Positions 29,551 to 38,594 of a DNA stretch of 64,000 nt are shown here, piece by piece. The notes under the pieces were generated by a model. It was not told where the DNA came from. It worked only from the letters and a program-made list of their open reading frames with translations, and ran no database searches. The stretch lies in the NCBI GenBank assembly GCA_900465685.1, contig UEGR01000007.1, positions 558,001 to 622,000 on the forward strand, read 5' to 3'. The first letter of the stretch is position 1. Each line of letters starts with the position of its first letter. Made by a program: the position numbers and the translations under genes. The DNA is from Hyphomicrobiales bacterium. Lineage in GTDB: Bacteria; Pseudomonadota; Alphaproteobacteria; Rhizobiales; Rhizobiaceae.

Positions 29551-31064
29551 TGAGCACGATCGTAAAACCGCAGCCGCTGGCAGGACTGGCCGTCCGCGAA
29601 TTCTCCATGCTGATCGATGGCAAATGGGTGCAGAGCCAAAGCGGCGGCAGCATTGAGCGTGTGGCCCCCGGTCATGGCGTGACGGTGAGCCGTTATCCCG
29701 CTGGCACCAAGGCTGATGTGGAACGTGCCGTAGCAGCTGCGCGCAGGGCTTTTGATGACGGGCGCTGGTCTTCCAAAACGGCATCGCAGCGTTCGCTGGT
29801 GCTGTTGAAAGCCGCTGATCTCATTGAAGCGAGGGCGGAAGAGCTTGCCTATCTCGATGCGATTGAAGCAGGAAAGCCAATCAGTCAGGTGCGGGGCGAG
29901 ATTGCTGGTTCCGTCGATATCTGGCGTTATGCGGCAGCGCTTGCGCGTGATCTGCATGGCGAGAGCTATAATACGCTGGGCGATGGCACTTTAGGCGTTG
30001 TGCTGCGTGAGGCGATTGGTGTTGTTTCCATCATCACGCCGTGGAACTTTCCGTTCCTGATCGTCGGCCAAAAGCTGCCATTTGCTTTGGCGGCGGGTTG
30101 CACGGCGGTCGTAAAGCCTTCGGAACTTACCTCCGGTTCGACACTGGTGCTTGGTGAAATTCTGGCCGAGGCAGGCGTGCCGGATGGCGTGGTCAACATC
30201 GTCACCGGAACGGGTGCTGATGTCGGCCAGCATATGAGTACGCATCCGGATGTGGACATGGTGTCGTTCACCGGTTCCACTGGTGTTGGCAAGCTGACAA
30301 TGGCCAATGCGGCGCAGACGCTGAAGAAAGTGTCGCTGGAACTTGGCGGCAAGAACCCGCAAATCCTGTTCCCGGATGCGGATATGGATGCCTTCATCGA
30401 CGCTGCGGTTTTCGGCGCATGGTTCAATGCGGGCGAATGCTGCAATGCCGGTTCGCGGTTGATCGTGCATCGCTCGATTGTCGATGAGATTGTCGGGCGC
30501 GTCGCTGATCTGTCGAAAAAGGTCATCGTCGGTGATCCGCTCGATGTCAGCACGCAGGTGGGCGCGATCATCACGCCGCAGCATCTGAGCAAGGTTGGCG
30601 CTTATGTCGATCAGGCCAAGAAGGCGGGCGCTGCAATTGCCCATGGCGGCGATGTGCTGGATCTCGGCCTTGGCCAATATATGGGACCGACCATCATTGC
30701 GGGCGTGAAAGCCGATATGGCCGTGGCGCGTGAAGAAGTGTTCGGTCCTGTCCTGTCGGTCCTCTCCTTCGATACGGTGGATGAGGCAATCTCCATTGCC
30801 AACGCGGTTGATTACGGGCTTTCCGCAGGTGTGTGGAGCCGCGATTTCGATACCTGCATGAGCATCGGGCGCAAGGTGCGCGCCGGTACGGTCTGGATGA
30901 ACACTTTCATGGATGGCACGCCGGAACTGCCTTTCGGCGGTTATCGTCAGTCGGGTCTGGGCCGCGAGTTGGGTCGTCATGCGGTGGAGGATTACACCGA
31001 AACCAAGACGCTCAACATGCATATCGGCGCGCGCACCGGCTGGTGGATGCCGCAAGAAAAGTAG
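29550..31064 (+). CDS. NAD(P)-dependent aldehyde dehydrogenase
   Basis: 504 residues from ATG 29550, overlapping the previous stop by 1 nt (TGATG). The cofactor motif ISPWNFP appears here as ITPWNFPFLIVGQKLPFALA, FTGSTGVGK carries the NAD-binding Gly residues, LELGGKNPQILF carries the general-base Glu, and NAGECCNAGSRLIVH the catalytic Cys; FGGYRQSGLGRELG is near the C terminus. It resembles betaine-aldehyde or gamma-aminobutyraldehyde dehydrogenases broadly. Its place between CoA-genes and GMC oxidases suggests that it oxidises an aldehyde made by a GMC enzyme. Confidence 0.93.
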   Translation: MSTIVKPQPLAGLAVREFSMLIDGKWVQSQSGGSIERVAPGHGVTVSRYPAGTKADVERAVAAARRAFDDGRWSSKTASQRSLVLLKAADLIEARAEELAYLDAIEAGKPISQVRGEIAGSVDIWRYAAALARDLHGESYNTLGDGTLGVVLREAIGVVSIITPWNFPFLIVGQKLPFALAAGCTAVVKPSELTSGSTLVLGEILAEAGVPDGVVNIVTGTGADVGQHMSTHPDVDMVSFTGSTGVGKLTMANAAQTLKKVSLELGGKNPQILFPDADMDAFIDAAVFGAWFNAGECCNAGSRLIVHRSIVDEIVGRVADLSKKVIVGDPLDVSTQVGAIITPQHLSKVGAYVDQAKKAGAAIAHGGDVLDLGLGQYMGPTIIAGVKADMAVAREEVFGPVLSVLSFDTVDEAISIANAVDYGLSAGVWSRDFDTCMSIGRKVRAGTVWMNTFMDGTPELPFGGYRQSGLGRELGRHAVEDYTETKTLNMHIGARTGWWMPQEK

Positions 31065-31067
31065 GGA

Positions 31068-32561
31068 GTGACGGCTTTGGGAGGACAGCCGGATATCGTC
31101 ATTATCGGATCGGGTATCGGCGGCGCGACAATGGCCGCCGGCCTTGCTGTGTCAGGTGCCGACATTCTCATTCTTGAGGCGGGGGAGCATCTCCCGGACA
31201 GGCCGGAAAACCGCGACCCGCGCGCCATTTTCCAACAAGGCTTCTTTCGCCCGAAGGAGTTCTGGTACGAGACCAGTGGTACGCCATTCAATCCCGGCAA
31301 CTACTACAATGTCGGCGGCAATTCCAAATTCTTTGGCGCGGTGCTGATCCGCTATCGCCGCGAGGATTTTGCGGAAATGGCGCATCTGGAAGGCGTTTCG
31401 CCCGCATGGCCATTCGCCTATGACGAGCTGGAGCCTTGGTATAGCCGTGCCGAACAGCTGTTTCAGGTGCGGGGTGAACTGGGCGATGATCCGACCGAGC
31501 CAGATCATTCAAAACCCTATCCCTATCCGGCAATCCGTGATGAACCGGCCATTGCCGATATACGGGCGCGATTGAAAAAGAACGGCCTTCATGCCGCATC
31601 GCTGCCGCTGGGTGTCGATATTGACCGCTGGCTCGCCAAGGCAAAAACGCCGTGGGATGCACATCCGAACAGCAATGACGGCAAGATGGATGCGGAAACC
31701 TGTCCGCTTGCCAGCGCCTTGCGCTATTCCAATGTCAGGCTGGAAACCGCGGCCCGGGTGACGCGGCTGGAAGCCGGTCCGGATGGCAAAACCATCGCGG
31801 CGGTGCATTATGTGAAGAACGGCGAGGCGCTGGTCTTGCGCCCAAAGCTCGTTATTCTTTCTGCGGGTGCGGTGCAGTCGGCAGCGCTTTTGTTGCGCTC
31901 AGGATTGGCAAACCGTTCCGATCAGGTCGGTCGCAATTTCATGAACCATAATTCTAGCGCCGTGATCGCTTTCGATCCGCGCTATCGCAATGACAGCGTC
32001 TATCAGAAGACCTTTGGCTTCAACGATTACTATCTGTCGGACGGGGCAGGCGGGCCGCCGCTGGGCAATGTGCAATTGCTTGGGCGCGTGTCGGGCGCGA
32101 TCCTGAAATCCAATATGCCACGTGTGCCGGAATGGCTGTTGAACCGGATTGCCGGGCACACAATCGACTTCTACGCGATGAGCGAAGACCTGCCGTCGCC
32201 GGAAAGCCGCGTGACGGTGGATGGCGAACGCATTGTCCTGCATTGGGTGCGCAGCAACTGGAAGGCGCATCTGATGCTGGTCGACAAGCTCAAATCCGCA
32301 CTGCGGGCGGCAGGATTTCCGGTGGTTTTGTCGCGGGCCTTCGACCGGCGTACGCCCTCGCATCAATGCGGTACGGTGCGCATTGGTAATGACCCGGCGA
32401 CAGCGCCGCTCGATACATGGTGCCGCGCTTACGACCATCCCAATCTTCATGTGGTGGATGCGTCGTTCCTGCCGACATCAGCTGCGGTCAATCCCGCGCT
32501 GACCATCGCCGCGCAGGCGTTGCGCGTGTCCGATCATCTGAACCGGGAGGTGCTGGCATGA
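31068..32561 (+). CDS. GMC-family FAD-dependent oxidoreductase (first copy)
   Basis: 497 residues from GTG 31068, 3 nt after the aldehyde dehydrogenase stop. The dinucleotide motif DIVIIGSGIGGATMAAGLA and the acidic strand end ILEAGEHL are intact; NVGGNSKFFGAVLIRYR is the flavin-proximal loop. Near the C terminus, TPSHQCGTVRIG provides the conserved His and SAAVNPALTIAAQALR the second active-site residue Asn (the His-Asn pair of GMC enzymes). This one is more divergent than the second copy at 33343. Substrate unknown, presumably an alcohol or sugar hydroxyl. Confidence 0.87.
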   Translation: MTALGGQPDIVIIGSGIGGATMAAGLAVSGADILILEAGEHLPDRPENRDPRAIFQQGFFRPKEFWYETSGTPFNPGNYYNVGGNSKFFGAVLIRYRREDFAEMAHLEGVSPAWPFAYDELEPWYSRAEQLFQVRGELGDDPTEPDHSKPYPYPAIRDEPAIADIRARLKKNGLHAASLPLGVDIDRWLAKAKTPWDAHPNSNDGKMDAETCPLASALRYSNVRLETAARVTRLEAGPDGKTIAAVHYVKNGEALVLRPKLVILSAGAVQSAALLLRSGLANRSDQVGRNFMNHNSSAVIAFDPRYRNDSVYQKTFGFNDYYLSDGAGGPPLGNVQLLGRVSGAILKSNMPRVPEWLLNRIAGHTIDFYAMSEDLPSPESRVTVDGERIVLHWVRSNWKAHLMLVDKLKSALRAAGFPVVLSRAFDRRTPSHQCGTVRIGNDPATAPLDTWCRAYDHPNLHVVDASFLPTSAAVNPALTIAAQALRVSDHLNREVLA

Positions 32562-33322
32562 ACCGTCAAAGACCTGTGGCGCTGGTGACCGGCGGTCGAC
32601 GTGGCATCGGGCTTGGCATAGCCCGCGCTCTCGCGGCGAAGGGCTTCGATCTGGCGATTACTGATGTTGAAAACGACGAGACCGTTATCCACGAACTGCG
32701 CGGCATGGGCGGCAAGGTGGCTTTCTTCAAGGGCGATCTTGCTGCCGTAGAAACCCATGCGGCGACGGTTGCCGCCGTGTTGAAGGAGTTTGGTAGCATT
32801 GATTGTCTCGTCAACAATGCGGGCATGGGTTCCGTCGAACGCGGTGACTTTCTTGGCCTGAAGCCGGAGAATTTCGACACCATCATGGGGGTCAATTTGC
32901 GCGGCACTGTGTTTTTCACGCAGGCAATAGTGAAAGCCATGCTGGCGGTAACCGATGTGCGTTTTCCACGCAGCATCGTGACGATCAGTTCAGTCTCGTC
33001 AGTGATGAGTTCGCCGGAAAGGCTCGATTACTGCATCAGCAAGGCTGGGCTGACCGCCTTTGTACAGGGGCTGGCATTGCGGCTCGCCGAGGCGCGGATT
33101 GGTGTGTTCGAGGTTCGACCGGGTATCATTCGCACCGACATGACCGCAAAGGTTGCCGAGCGCTACGACACGCTGATTGACGGCGGGCTGGTGCCGATGA
33201 AGCGCTGGGGCGAAGTGGGCGATGTTGGCGCCATCGTGGCCGGGCTTGCGGGCGGAAATTTCATCTTCGCTACCGGGTCGGTGATCAATGCCGATGGCGG
33301 CCTGTCGATAGCAAAGCTTTAG
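32558..33322 (+). CDS. Short-chain dehydrogenase/reductase (first copy)
   Basis: 254 residues; ATG overlaps the preceding stop by 4 nt (ATGA). The classical SDR motifs are present: cofactor TGGRRGIGLG near residue 13, NNAGMG, the catalytic Ser in TISSVSSV, and the Tyr-Lys pair YCISK. The FabG-like C terminus (PMKRWGEVGDVG, NADGGLSIAKL) makes a 3-hydroxyacyl or alcohol dehydrogenase role plausible. It lies between the two GMC genes in the same operon. Confidence 0.9.
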   Translation: MNRQRPVALVTGGRRGIGLGIARALAAKGFDLAITDVENDETVIHELRGMGGKVAFFKGDLAAVETHAATVAAVLKEFGSIDCLVNNAGMGSVERGDFLGLKPENFDTIMGVNLRGTVFFTQAIVKAMLAVTDVRFPRSIVTISSVSSVMSSPERLDYCISKAGLTAFVQGLALRLAEARIGVFEVRPGIIRTDMTAKVAERYDTLIDGGLVPMKRWGEVGDVGAIVAGLAGGNFIFATGSVINADGGLSIAKL

Positions 33323-33342
33323 TTTCTCGGGAGGAGAAACGC

Positions 33343-34980
33343 ATGAATTACGATTATATCATCGTTGGCGGCGGGCCGGCCGGTTGTGTTCTCGCCAATC
33401 GTCTGAGCGAGGATGCTTCGGTGAAGGTGTTGCTGCTGGAAGCCGGAGGAAGCGACTGGAACCCGCTGTTTCATATGCCTGCGGGCTTTGCCAAAATGAC
33501 CAAGGGCGTGGCGAGCTGGGGCTGGGAGACGGTCCCGCAGAAGCATATGAAAAACCGCGTTCTGCGCTATACGCAGGCCAAGGTCATTGGTGGCGGTTCC
33601 AGCATCAATGCGCAGATTTATACGCGCGGCAATGCGGCTGATTACGATCTCTGGGCCAATGAAGACGGCTGCACCGGCTGGGATTATCGCAGCGTGCTGC
33701 CCTATTTCAAACGTGCCGAGGACAATCAGCGTTTCAACGATGACTATCATTCCTATGGCGGGCCGCTTGGCGTTTCCATGCCGTCTGCACCGCTGCCGAT
33801 CTGCGATGCCTATATCCGCGCGGGGCAGGAGCTTGGGCTTCCCTACAATCCGGATTTCAACGGTCGCGAACAGGCAGGTGTCGGTTTCTACCAGTTGACC
33901 CAGCGCAATCGCCGCCGCTCGTCCGCCTCGCTTGCCTATCTCGCATCGATCAAGGGACGCAGAAACCTGACGGTCAGAATCAACGCGCCAGTGCGCAACA
34001 TCGTGCTGGAGAAGACGCGCGCCACCGGCGTGGCGTTGATGAGCGGCGAGGTGCTGCGCGCATCGCGGGAGGTGATCCTGTCATCGGGCGCGATCGGCTC
34101 GCCGAAGCTTCTGCTGCAATCTGGGATCGGACCAGCCGATCATCTCAAGCAGACAGGCGTGGCCGTGAAACACGATCTGCCGGGCGTCGGCTCAAACTTG
34201 CAGGATCATCTCGATCTGTTCGTTATCAGCGAATGCACTGGCGATCACACCTATGACGGCGTGGCAAAGCTGCACCGCACGCTTGGCGCGGGTCTGCAAT
34301 ATATCCTGCTGCGTTCCGGCCCGGTGGCGTCGAGCCTGTTTGAGACGGGCGGCTTCTGGTATGCCGACCCGGAGGCCCGGTCGCCGGATATCCAGTTCCA
34401 TCTGGGGCTTGGTTCGGGGATTGAAGCCGGCGTCGAGAAGCTGAAGAATGCGGGCGTGACGCTCAATTCCGCTTATCTGCATCCGCGTTCGCGTGGGACA
34501 GTGCGTCTGGCGTCCAGCGATCCGGCAGCAGCCCCGCTAATCGACCCCAATTACTGGAGCGATCCGCACGATCTGAAGATGTCATTGGAAGGGCTGAAGA
34601 TCGCCCGCGAAATCCTGCAACAGGAAGCTCTGAAACCCTTTGTCATGGCCGAGCGGCTGCCGGGACCGAAAGTGGTTACTGACGACGATCTGTTCGACTA
34701 TGCCTGCGCCAATGCCAAGACCGATCACCATCCGGTCGGCACCTGCAAGATGGGCACGGATGCTTCCGCGGTGGTCGATCTGGAACTGAGGGTTCACGGT
34801 CTGGAGGGCTTGCGTGTCTGCGACAGCTCGATCATGCCGCGCGTGCCGTCCTGCAACACCAATGCGCCGACAATCATGGTTGGCGAAAAGGGATCCGACA
34901 TTATTCGCGGGCGCGATCCGCTGCCGCCAACGGTTTTCTCCTGGGAGAAAAACGAACAGAAGCCGCGTGCAAGGGTTTAA
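33343..34980 (+). CDS. GMC-family oxidoreductase, choline-dehydrogenase-like (second copy)
   Basis: 545 residues, 20 bp after the SDR with GGAGG before the ATG. It begins YDYIIVGGGPAGCVLANRLS (FAD-binding), then VLLLEAGGSDWNP, the GMC signature 1 region GGGSSINAQIYTRGNAADYD, signature 2 SSGAIGSPKLLLQSGIG, and the C-terminal TDHHPVGTCKMG with NTNAPTIMVGEKGSD (His and Asn active-site pair). Family members oxidise choline, alkanols, polyethylene glycol or aryl alcohols. It is the last gene of the LacI-led operon; the stop overlaps the convergent GFA gene by 4 nt. Confidence 0.9.
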   Translation: MNYDYIIVGGGPAGCVLANRLSEDASVKVLLLEAGGSDWNPLFHMPAGFAKMTKGVASWGWETVPQKHMKNRVLRYTQAKVIGGGSSINAQIYTRGNAADYDLWANEDGCTGWDYRSVLPYFKRAEDNQRFNDDYHSYGGPLGVSMPSAPLPICDAYIRAGQELGLPYNPDFNGREQAGVGFYQLTQRNRRRSSASLAYLASIKGRRNLTVRINAPVRNIVLEKTRATGVALMSGEVLRASREVILSSGAIGSPKLLLQSGIGPADHLKQTGVAVKHDLPGVGSNLQDHLDLFVISECTGDHTYDGVAKLHRTLGAGLQYILLRSGPVASSLFETGGFWYADPEARSPDIQFHLGLGSGIEAGVEKLKNAGVTLNSAYLHPRSRGTVRLASSDPAAAPLIDPNYWSDPHDLKMSLEGLKIAREILQQEALKPFVMAERLPGPKVVTDDDLFDYACANAKTDHHPVGTCKMGTDASAVVDLELRVHGLEGLRVCDSSIMPRVPSCNTNAPTIMVGEKGSDIIRGRDPLPPTVFSWEKNEQKPRARV

Positions 34981-35417
34981 TCCATGCCGTCCGCCGGTTC
35001 AAAGCGCAGATAGCCCACGACATCTGAACCCTTGTGGTTCGGATTGTCGGAGGGGTGATTGACGCCGTCATTGACCGGGATAACCTTGAAGTCGAAAGGC
35101 GAAACGCCTTCCAGACAAGCCGCATTCACGCCAAACTGGCGAGGATTGGAGCGGCGCTGGTGGTGCGTATAGATCCCGCATCTGGAGCAGAAGAAATGCT
35201 TCGCGACGCCGGTATTGAAGGTGTAGAGGGTGAGCGCGTCTTCCCCTTGCAGGATTTCCAGCCCGCCGAGTTCTGCTGACACGACGACTGCGCCGCGCAT
35301 CCGGCAATAGGAGCAGTCGCAGCGGCGCGCGCTATGCAGGCCGTCGGACAGTTTTACGCGAAAACGCACCGTTCCGCAGTGGCATGCGCCGTTGGCTTCC
35401 TTGATGTCCGGATTCAT
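34977..35417 (-). CDS. GFA/CENP-V zinc-binding domain protein
   Basis: 146 residues. GFA-family proteins share the fold of glutathione-dependent formaldehyde-activating enzyme and bind zinc. The Cys ligands are visible: GACHCGTVRF, CDCSYCRMRGA and HFFCSRCGIYTHHQR. Formaldehyde chemistry would fit a neighbourhood of oxidases and an aldehyde dehydrogenase, but many GFA proteins have unknown function. It is convergent with GMC copy 2, with a 4-nt overlap of stop codons, and divergent from the next SDR. Confidence 0.88.
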   Translation of the reverse strand: MNPDIKEANGACHCGTVRFRVKLSDGLHSARRCDCSYCRMRGAVVVSAELGGLEILQGEDALTLYTFNTGVAKHFFCSRCGIYTHHQRRSNPRQFGVNAACLEGVSPFDFKVIPVNDGVNHPSDNPNHKGSDVVGYLRFEPADGMD

Positions 35418-35524
35418 TTTTCACTCCATTCTGCCTTTGCGGACGATATTTTCTTTTCTGCCAGTTTACCACCGGCGAAAACCGATTAAGTTCGTTGCCG
35501 GAAATGCTTCAGGGAGGGAACGGC

Positions 35525-36289
35525 ATGAGCGAATTCGCAGTCATCACAGGCGGCAGCACGGGTATTGGCAGACATCTGGTCACGGCCTTTGCCGAGGCGG
35601 GCTATGCGGTTGCTTTCAGCTACAAGGATGAGGACGGGGCAGCCCAGTCGCTGGTCGAGGCGATTGAAGCGGGCGGCGGTCAGGCGCTTGGGCTTGCCTG
35701 TGATGTTGGCGTTGGGGCGGAAGTCGATGCCTTCTTCGATGAAGCATGCAGCTGGTTCGGCGATGCGCCTGACGTGCTCGTCAACAATGCCGGTATCCAG
35801 ACATGGAGTTCGCTGCTGGAGCTTGGCGAAGACGAGTGGGACGATGTCATCCGCACCAATCTGAAGGGCTGCTTCCTCAACACACAGGCGGCGGCCAAGC
35901 GCATGGTGGATGCGGACAAGAGCGGCGCGATCATCAATATCGGTTCGGGCTGCAACAAGCTCGCTTTCCCGAAGCTCGTTTCCTACACGGCCTCCAAGGG
36001 CGGCATTGAACAGTTCACCAAGGTTTCGGCGGTGGAACTTGGACCGCACGGCATTCGGGTGAATTGTGTGGCCCCCGGCGCAATCCTCAATGATCGCACA
36101 GCGCTGGAACAGCCGGACTACGCAGGCACCTGGGCCAAGGTCACGCCCTTGCGGCGGGTCGGTAGCGTCGAGGATCTGGCTGGACCGGTGCTGTTTTTTG
36201 CGTCAGAGGCCGCACGCTTTGTGACGGGCCAGACGCTCTGGGTCGATGGCGGCGTCTTCTCGCAGGCCAACTGGCCTTATGATCGGTGA
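35525..36289 (+). CDS. Short-chain dehydrogenase/reductase (second copy, glucose/3-oxoacyl type)
   Basis: 254 residues from ATG 35525, with GGAGGGAACGGC just upstream. Motifs are ITGGSTGIGRHLV, NNAGIQTW, the catalytic Ser in INIGSGCNKL, YTASK with Lys, and the C-terminal LWVDGGVFSQANWPYDR. It is separate from the operon by the opposing GFA gene, but its type matches the other oxidoreductases of the cluster. Substrate unknown. Confidence 0.9.
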   Translation: MSEFAVITGGSTGIGRHLVTAFAEAGYAVAFSYKDEDGAAQSLVEAIEAGGGQALGLACDVGVGAEVDAFFDEACSWFGDAPDVLVNNAGIQTWSSLLELGEDEWDDVIRTNLKGCFLNTQAAAKRMVDADKSGAIINIGSGCNKLAFPKLVSYTASKGGIEQFTKVSAVELGPHGIRVNCVAPGAILNDRTALEQPDYAGTWAKVTPLRRVGSVEDLAGPVLFFASEAARFVTGQTLWVDGGVFSQANWPYDR

Positions 36290-36645
36290 GGTTACTATTA
36301 GGATTCAGACATTGCGTCCGTTGAAATAGCTGTCAGGGAGACTTTAGGCTCAACGGACGCCCATCCCCACTATCAACAGGCGACCCACTAGATATAGGAT
36401 GTTCCGGCTATGTCTCCGTGAATTTCTATATATTGTGTTGCGGAGTTTCCCCTTTTCTATCAAAATTCTACTGTTGCTTGTAGAGATGATTCGCATGCAG
36501 CAAAGGAGAAGGCCAATCTAGCTGTAACTAGACTGGCCTTGATAGAAACCGCCGGAAGGGCGGAGATTTGTGATCACGGGGTGACCATGTTCGCATTCGC
36601 GATACAAGTCAAGGTTCTTTCCGGTTTTTGTGAAAGACGAAACCT
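36290..36645. other. Hairpin-rich gap with no gene
   Basis: No supported coding region in about 356 bp. Three inverted repeats can be seen: GCGTCCGTTGA / TCAACGGACGC at 36314-36324 and 36350-36360; AAGGCCAATCTAG with CTAGACTGGCCTT at 36509-36521 and 36528-36540 (one mismatch); and CCGCC / GGCGG near 36550. The stretch between is AT-rich. It could encode a structured small RNA, be the remnant of a mobile element, or be two adjacent terminators. Confidence 0.5.
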
Positions 36646-36834
36646 ATGACTTTACCCGCATACAAACTCACGTTTGAAGACGCTGTTCAGGTGCATCTAT
36701 TGCTCATGAGAGGTGAGTTGCAGAGCCGCATCGCAGCTTACTTCGATACGAATGGTGGTCGTATTTCTGAGGTAAATACTGGAAAGCGGCATCCGGGCAG
36801 TAAAGAAGAGGCTATTCGCCGTCTTCATTCCTAG
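36646..36834 (+). CDS. Small conserved-looking protein of 62 residues, HTH-like
   Basis: 62 residues with a charged, helical character: FEDAVQVHLLLMRGELQSRI, then AAYFDTNGGRISEVNTGKRH and PGSKEEAIRRL. The pattern AAYFDTNGGRISEVNTGK resembles the recognition-helix area of small HTH/resolvase-like proteins, but I do not recognise the family. It stands alone between a hairpin-rich gap and a terminator, beside tRNA-Arg. The codons look native. Confidence 0.6.
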   Translation: MTLPAYKLTFEDAVQVHLLLMRGELQSRIAAYFDTNGGRISEVNTGKRHPGSKEEAIRRLHS

Positions 36835-36846
36835 AATATCAAGGAG

Positions 36847-36868
36847 GCGGGCGGGGAAACTCGCCCGC
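36847..36868 (+). terminator. Hairpin after the 62-residue gene
   Basis: GCGGGCG and CGCCCGC form a strong 7-bp stem 12 bp after the stop; the 3' side lacks a long T run. Confidence 0.55.
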
Positions 36869-36945
36869 TCATCCGCGAAAACCTACGCAGCATTTTCCAG
36901 CGTGTTCGTTTGCAATATAGGTCTCTGTGTTCAGTACTTGTTAAG

Positions 36946-37022
36946 TGGTGATCCCGACTGGATTCGAACCAGTGGCCTACAGATTAGGAATCTGTCGCTC
37001 TATCCTACTGAGCTACGGGACC
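36946..37022 (-). tRNA. tRNA-Arg (anticodon CCT)
   Basis: The reverse strand folds into a full cloverleaf: acceptor GGTCCCG / CGGGATC with discriminator A and encoded CCA; D arm GCTC...GAGC; anticodon stem ACAGA / TCTGT around loop TTCCTAA, so the anticodon is CCT reading AGG codons; T arm ACTGG TTCGAAT CCAGT. Its 3' end points toward the hairpin-rich gap and the accessory block. Confidence 0.95.
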
Positions 37023-37145
37023 GACCGTTAGAGCCATCCGCTTTTGCCAGCATGTTCGGATGTTTCCGACACATACTGGGTTTCATGGCGGTAGCCAACC
37101 CCGCAAAAAGCGGGGTAGGCGGATTTTCTCAGATTGCAGGGGCGC

Positions 37146-38309
37146 TCAGGCGGCGAGCGCCGTTTCGGCTACGGCTACGAAATAGCTGACCCCATAGGGG
37201 ATGGCGTCGTCGTTGAAATCGTAGGCCGGGTGATGCAGGCCCGGCGTATCGCCATTGCCGATGAAGATGTAAGCACCGGGGCGGGCTTCCAGCATGTAGG
37301 AAAAGTCCTCCGCCGCCATCATCGGCTCGACATTGGCGTTGACCTTGCCTTCGCCTGCAACGCTGTTGGCGATGCGCTCGGCAAATTCCGTCTGCGCATC
37401 GTGATTGAAGGTGACCGGATAATTGTTCTTGTAGCGCACGGTAATCTCTGCACCGGTGACGGCGGCGATGCCCGCTGCCACTTCGCGAATGCGGCGTTCA
37501 GCGAAAGCGCGTGTTTCCTTTTGCAGCGTGCGGACGGTGCCCGACAGCGTCGCCTTTTCCGGGATCACGTTATAGGCCTCGCCCGCGATGAACTTCGTGA
37601 CCGAGATGACGAGCGAATCCAGCGGATCGGTATTGCGCGAAACGATGCCCTGCAAAGCCATCATCAGCTGCGAACCGGCCAGAATTGGATCGATGGTGCG
37701 GTGCGGCTGCGCCGCATGCCCGCCGCGTCCGCTGACGAAGAGATCGAATTCGTCCGTTGCAGCCATGATCGGTCCCTTGCACATGGCAAACTGACCGACC
37801 GGCAGACCTGGCATGTTATGCACGCCATAGACTTCCGAAATGCCGAAGCGATCCATGACACCGTCTTCGACCATGGCAAGCCCGCCCGCGCCGCCTTCTT
37901 CGGCGGGCTGGAAAAGCAGAGCGACCGAGCCGCGGAAATTGCGCGTCTCGCTCAGATATTGCGCAGCGCCCAGCAGCATGGAGGTGTGGCCGTCATGGCC
38001 GCAGGAATGCGCCTTGCCGGGGTTTTGCGACGCCCATTCGACGCCGCTTGTTTCGGTGATCGGCAGCGCGTCCATGTCGGCGCGGAGGCCGATGGCCGGG
38101 CCGTCGCCGTGGCGACCCTTGATGATGCCGACCACGCCGGAACGACCGACGCCGGTTTCCACATGGTCGCAGCCGAAGGCTTTCAGCTTTTCCGCGACGA
38201 ATTTTGCGGTGTCGTGCACATCGTAGAGCAGTTCAGGATTCTGGTGTAGCTGGCGTCGCCAGGCGGCGATTTCCGCCTGCGTTTCTACGGCACGATTAAG
38301 CACTGGCAT
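37146..38309 (-). CDS. M20-family amidohydrolase (hippurate hydrolase / amidase type)
   Basis: 387 residues. Zinc ligands are in GLRADMDALP and HSCGHDGHTSMLLGAAQYL; EEGGAGGLAMVEDG supplies the catalytic and metal-binding Glu. VSGRGGHAAQPHRTIDPI belongs to the dimerisation domain, and AAEDFSYMLEARPGAYIFIGNG is typical near the C terminus. Family members hydrolyse N-acyl amino acids or related amides; the substrate here is unclear. It is 124 bp from tRNA-Arg and divergent from the D,D-carboxypeptidase gene. Confidence 0.9.
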   Translation of the reverse strand: MPVLNRAVETQAEIAAWRRQLHQNPELLYDVHDTAKFVAEKLKAFGCDHVETGVGRSGVVGIIKGRHGDGPAIGLRADMDALPITETSGVEWASQNPGKAHSCGHDGHTSMLLGAAQYLSETRNFRGSVALLFQPAEEGGAGGLAMVEDGVMDRFGISEVYGVHNMPGLPVGQFAMCKGPIMAATDEFDLFVSGRGGHAAQPHRTIDPILAGSQLMMALQGIVSRNTDPLDSLVISVTKFIAGEAYNVIPEKATLSGTVRTLQKETRAFAERRIREVAAGIAAVTGAEITVRYKNNYPVTFNHDAQTEFAERIANSVAGEGKVNANVEPMMAAEDFSYMLEARPGAYIFIGNGDTPGLHHPAYDFNDDAIPYGVSYFVAVAETALAA

Positions 38310-38343
38310 TTCGGAGAGGCTCCCGTATTGGGTCTATATGGGC

Positions 38344-38362
38344 TTGGGCCAACATGGCCCAA
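38344..38362. repeat. TTGGGCCA palindrome upstream of the carboxypeptidase
   Basis: TTGGGCCA and TGGCCCAA are perfect 8-nt arms with a 3-nt centre. A related TTGGGC...GCCCAA pair lies at 39723-39745 on the other side of the same gene. They could be operators or small repeats. Confidence 0.45.
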
Positions 38363-38594
38363 TGTGGCATGGTTGGGTGTGATTTGAAGGAAGCAGGATA
38401 TGACGTTTCGGTGAAATCCGGCAATCCCTGTTTGCCTTTTCCTCGCCACATGGCATAGATAAGAGCAACGCAAATCCTCCTTATATGACCGGAAGTGTCG
38501 TGTGTCGTCCTGATGGCGATTTGGAACCATTGAATTGAGCCGTGCGAACGGAGACCCGCAGAAATTGCGGGCCATTATTGATTGGAACTGCGCA

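Noticed and set aside
36946-37022. Phage or island attachment site at tRNA-Arg
   Set aside because: I saw no direct repeat of the tRNA 3' end in the nearby sequence and no integrase in the window other than XerD.
37134-38249. Long open frame antisense to the amidohydrolase
   Set aside because: The opposite strand encodes a full M20 enzyme with zinc motifs; GC-rich genomes give such shadows.
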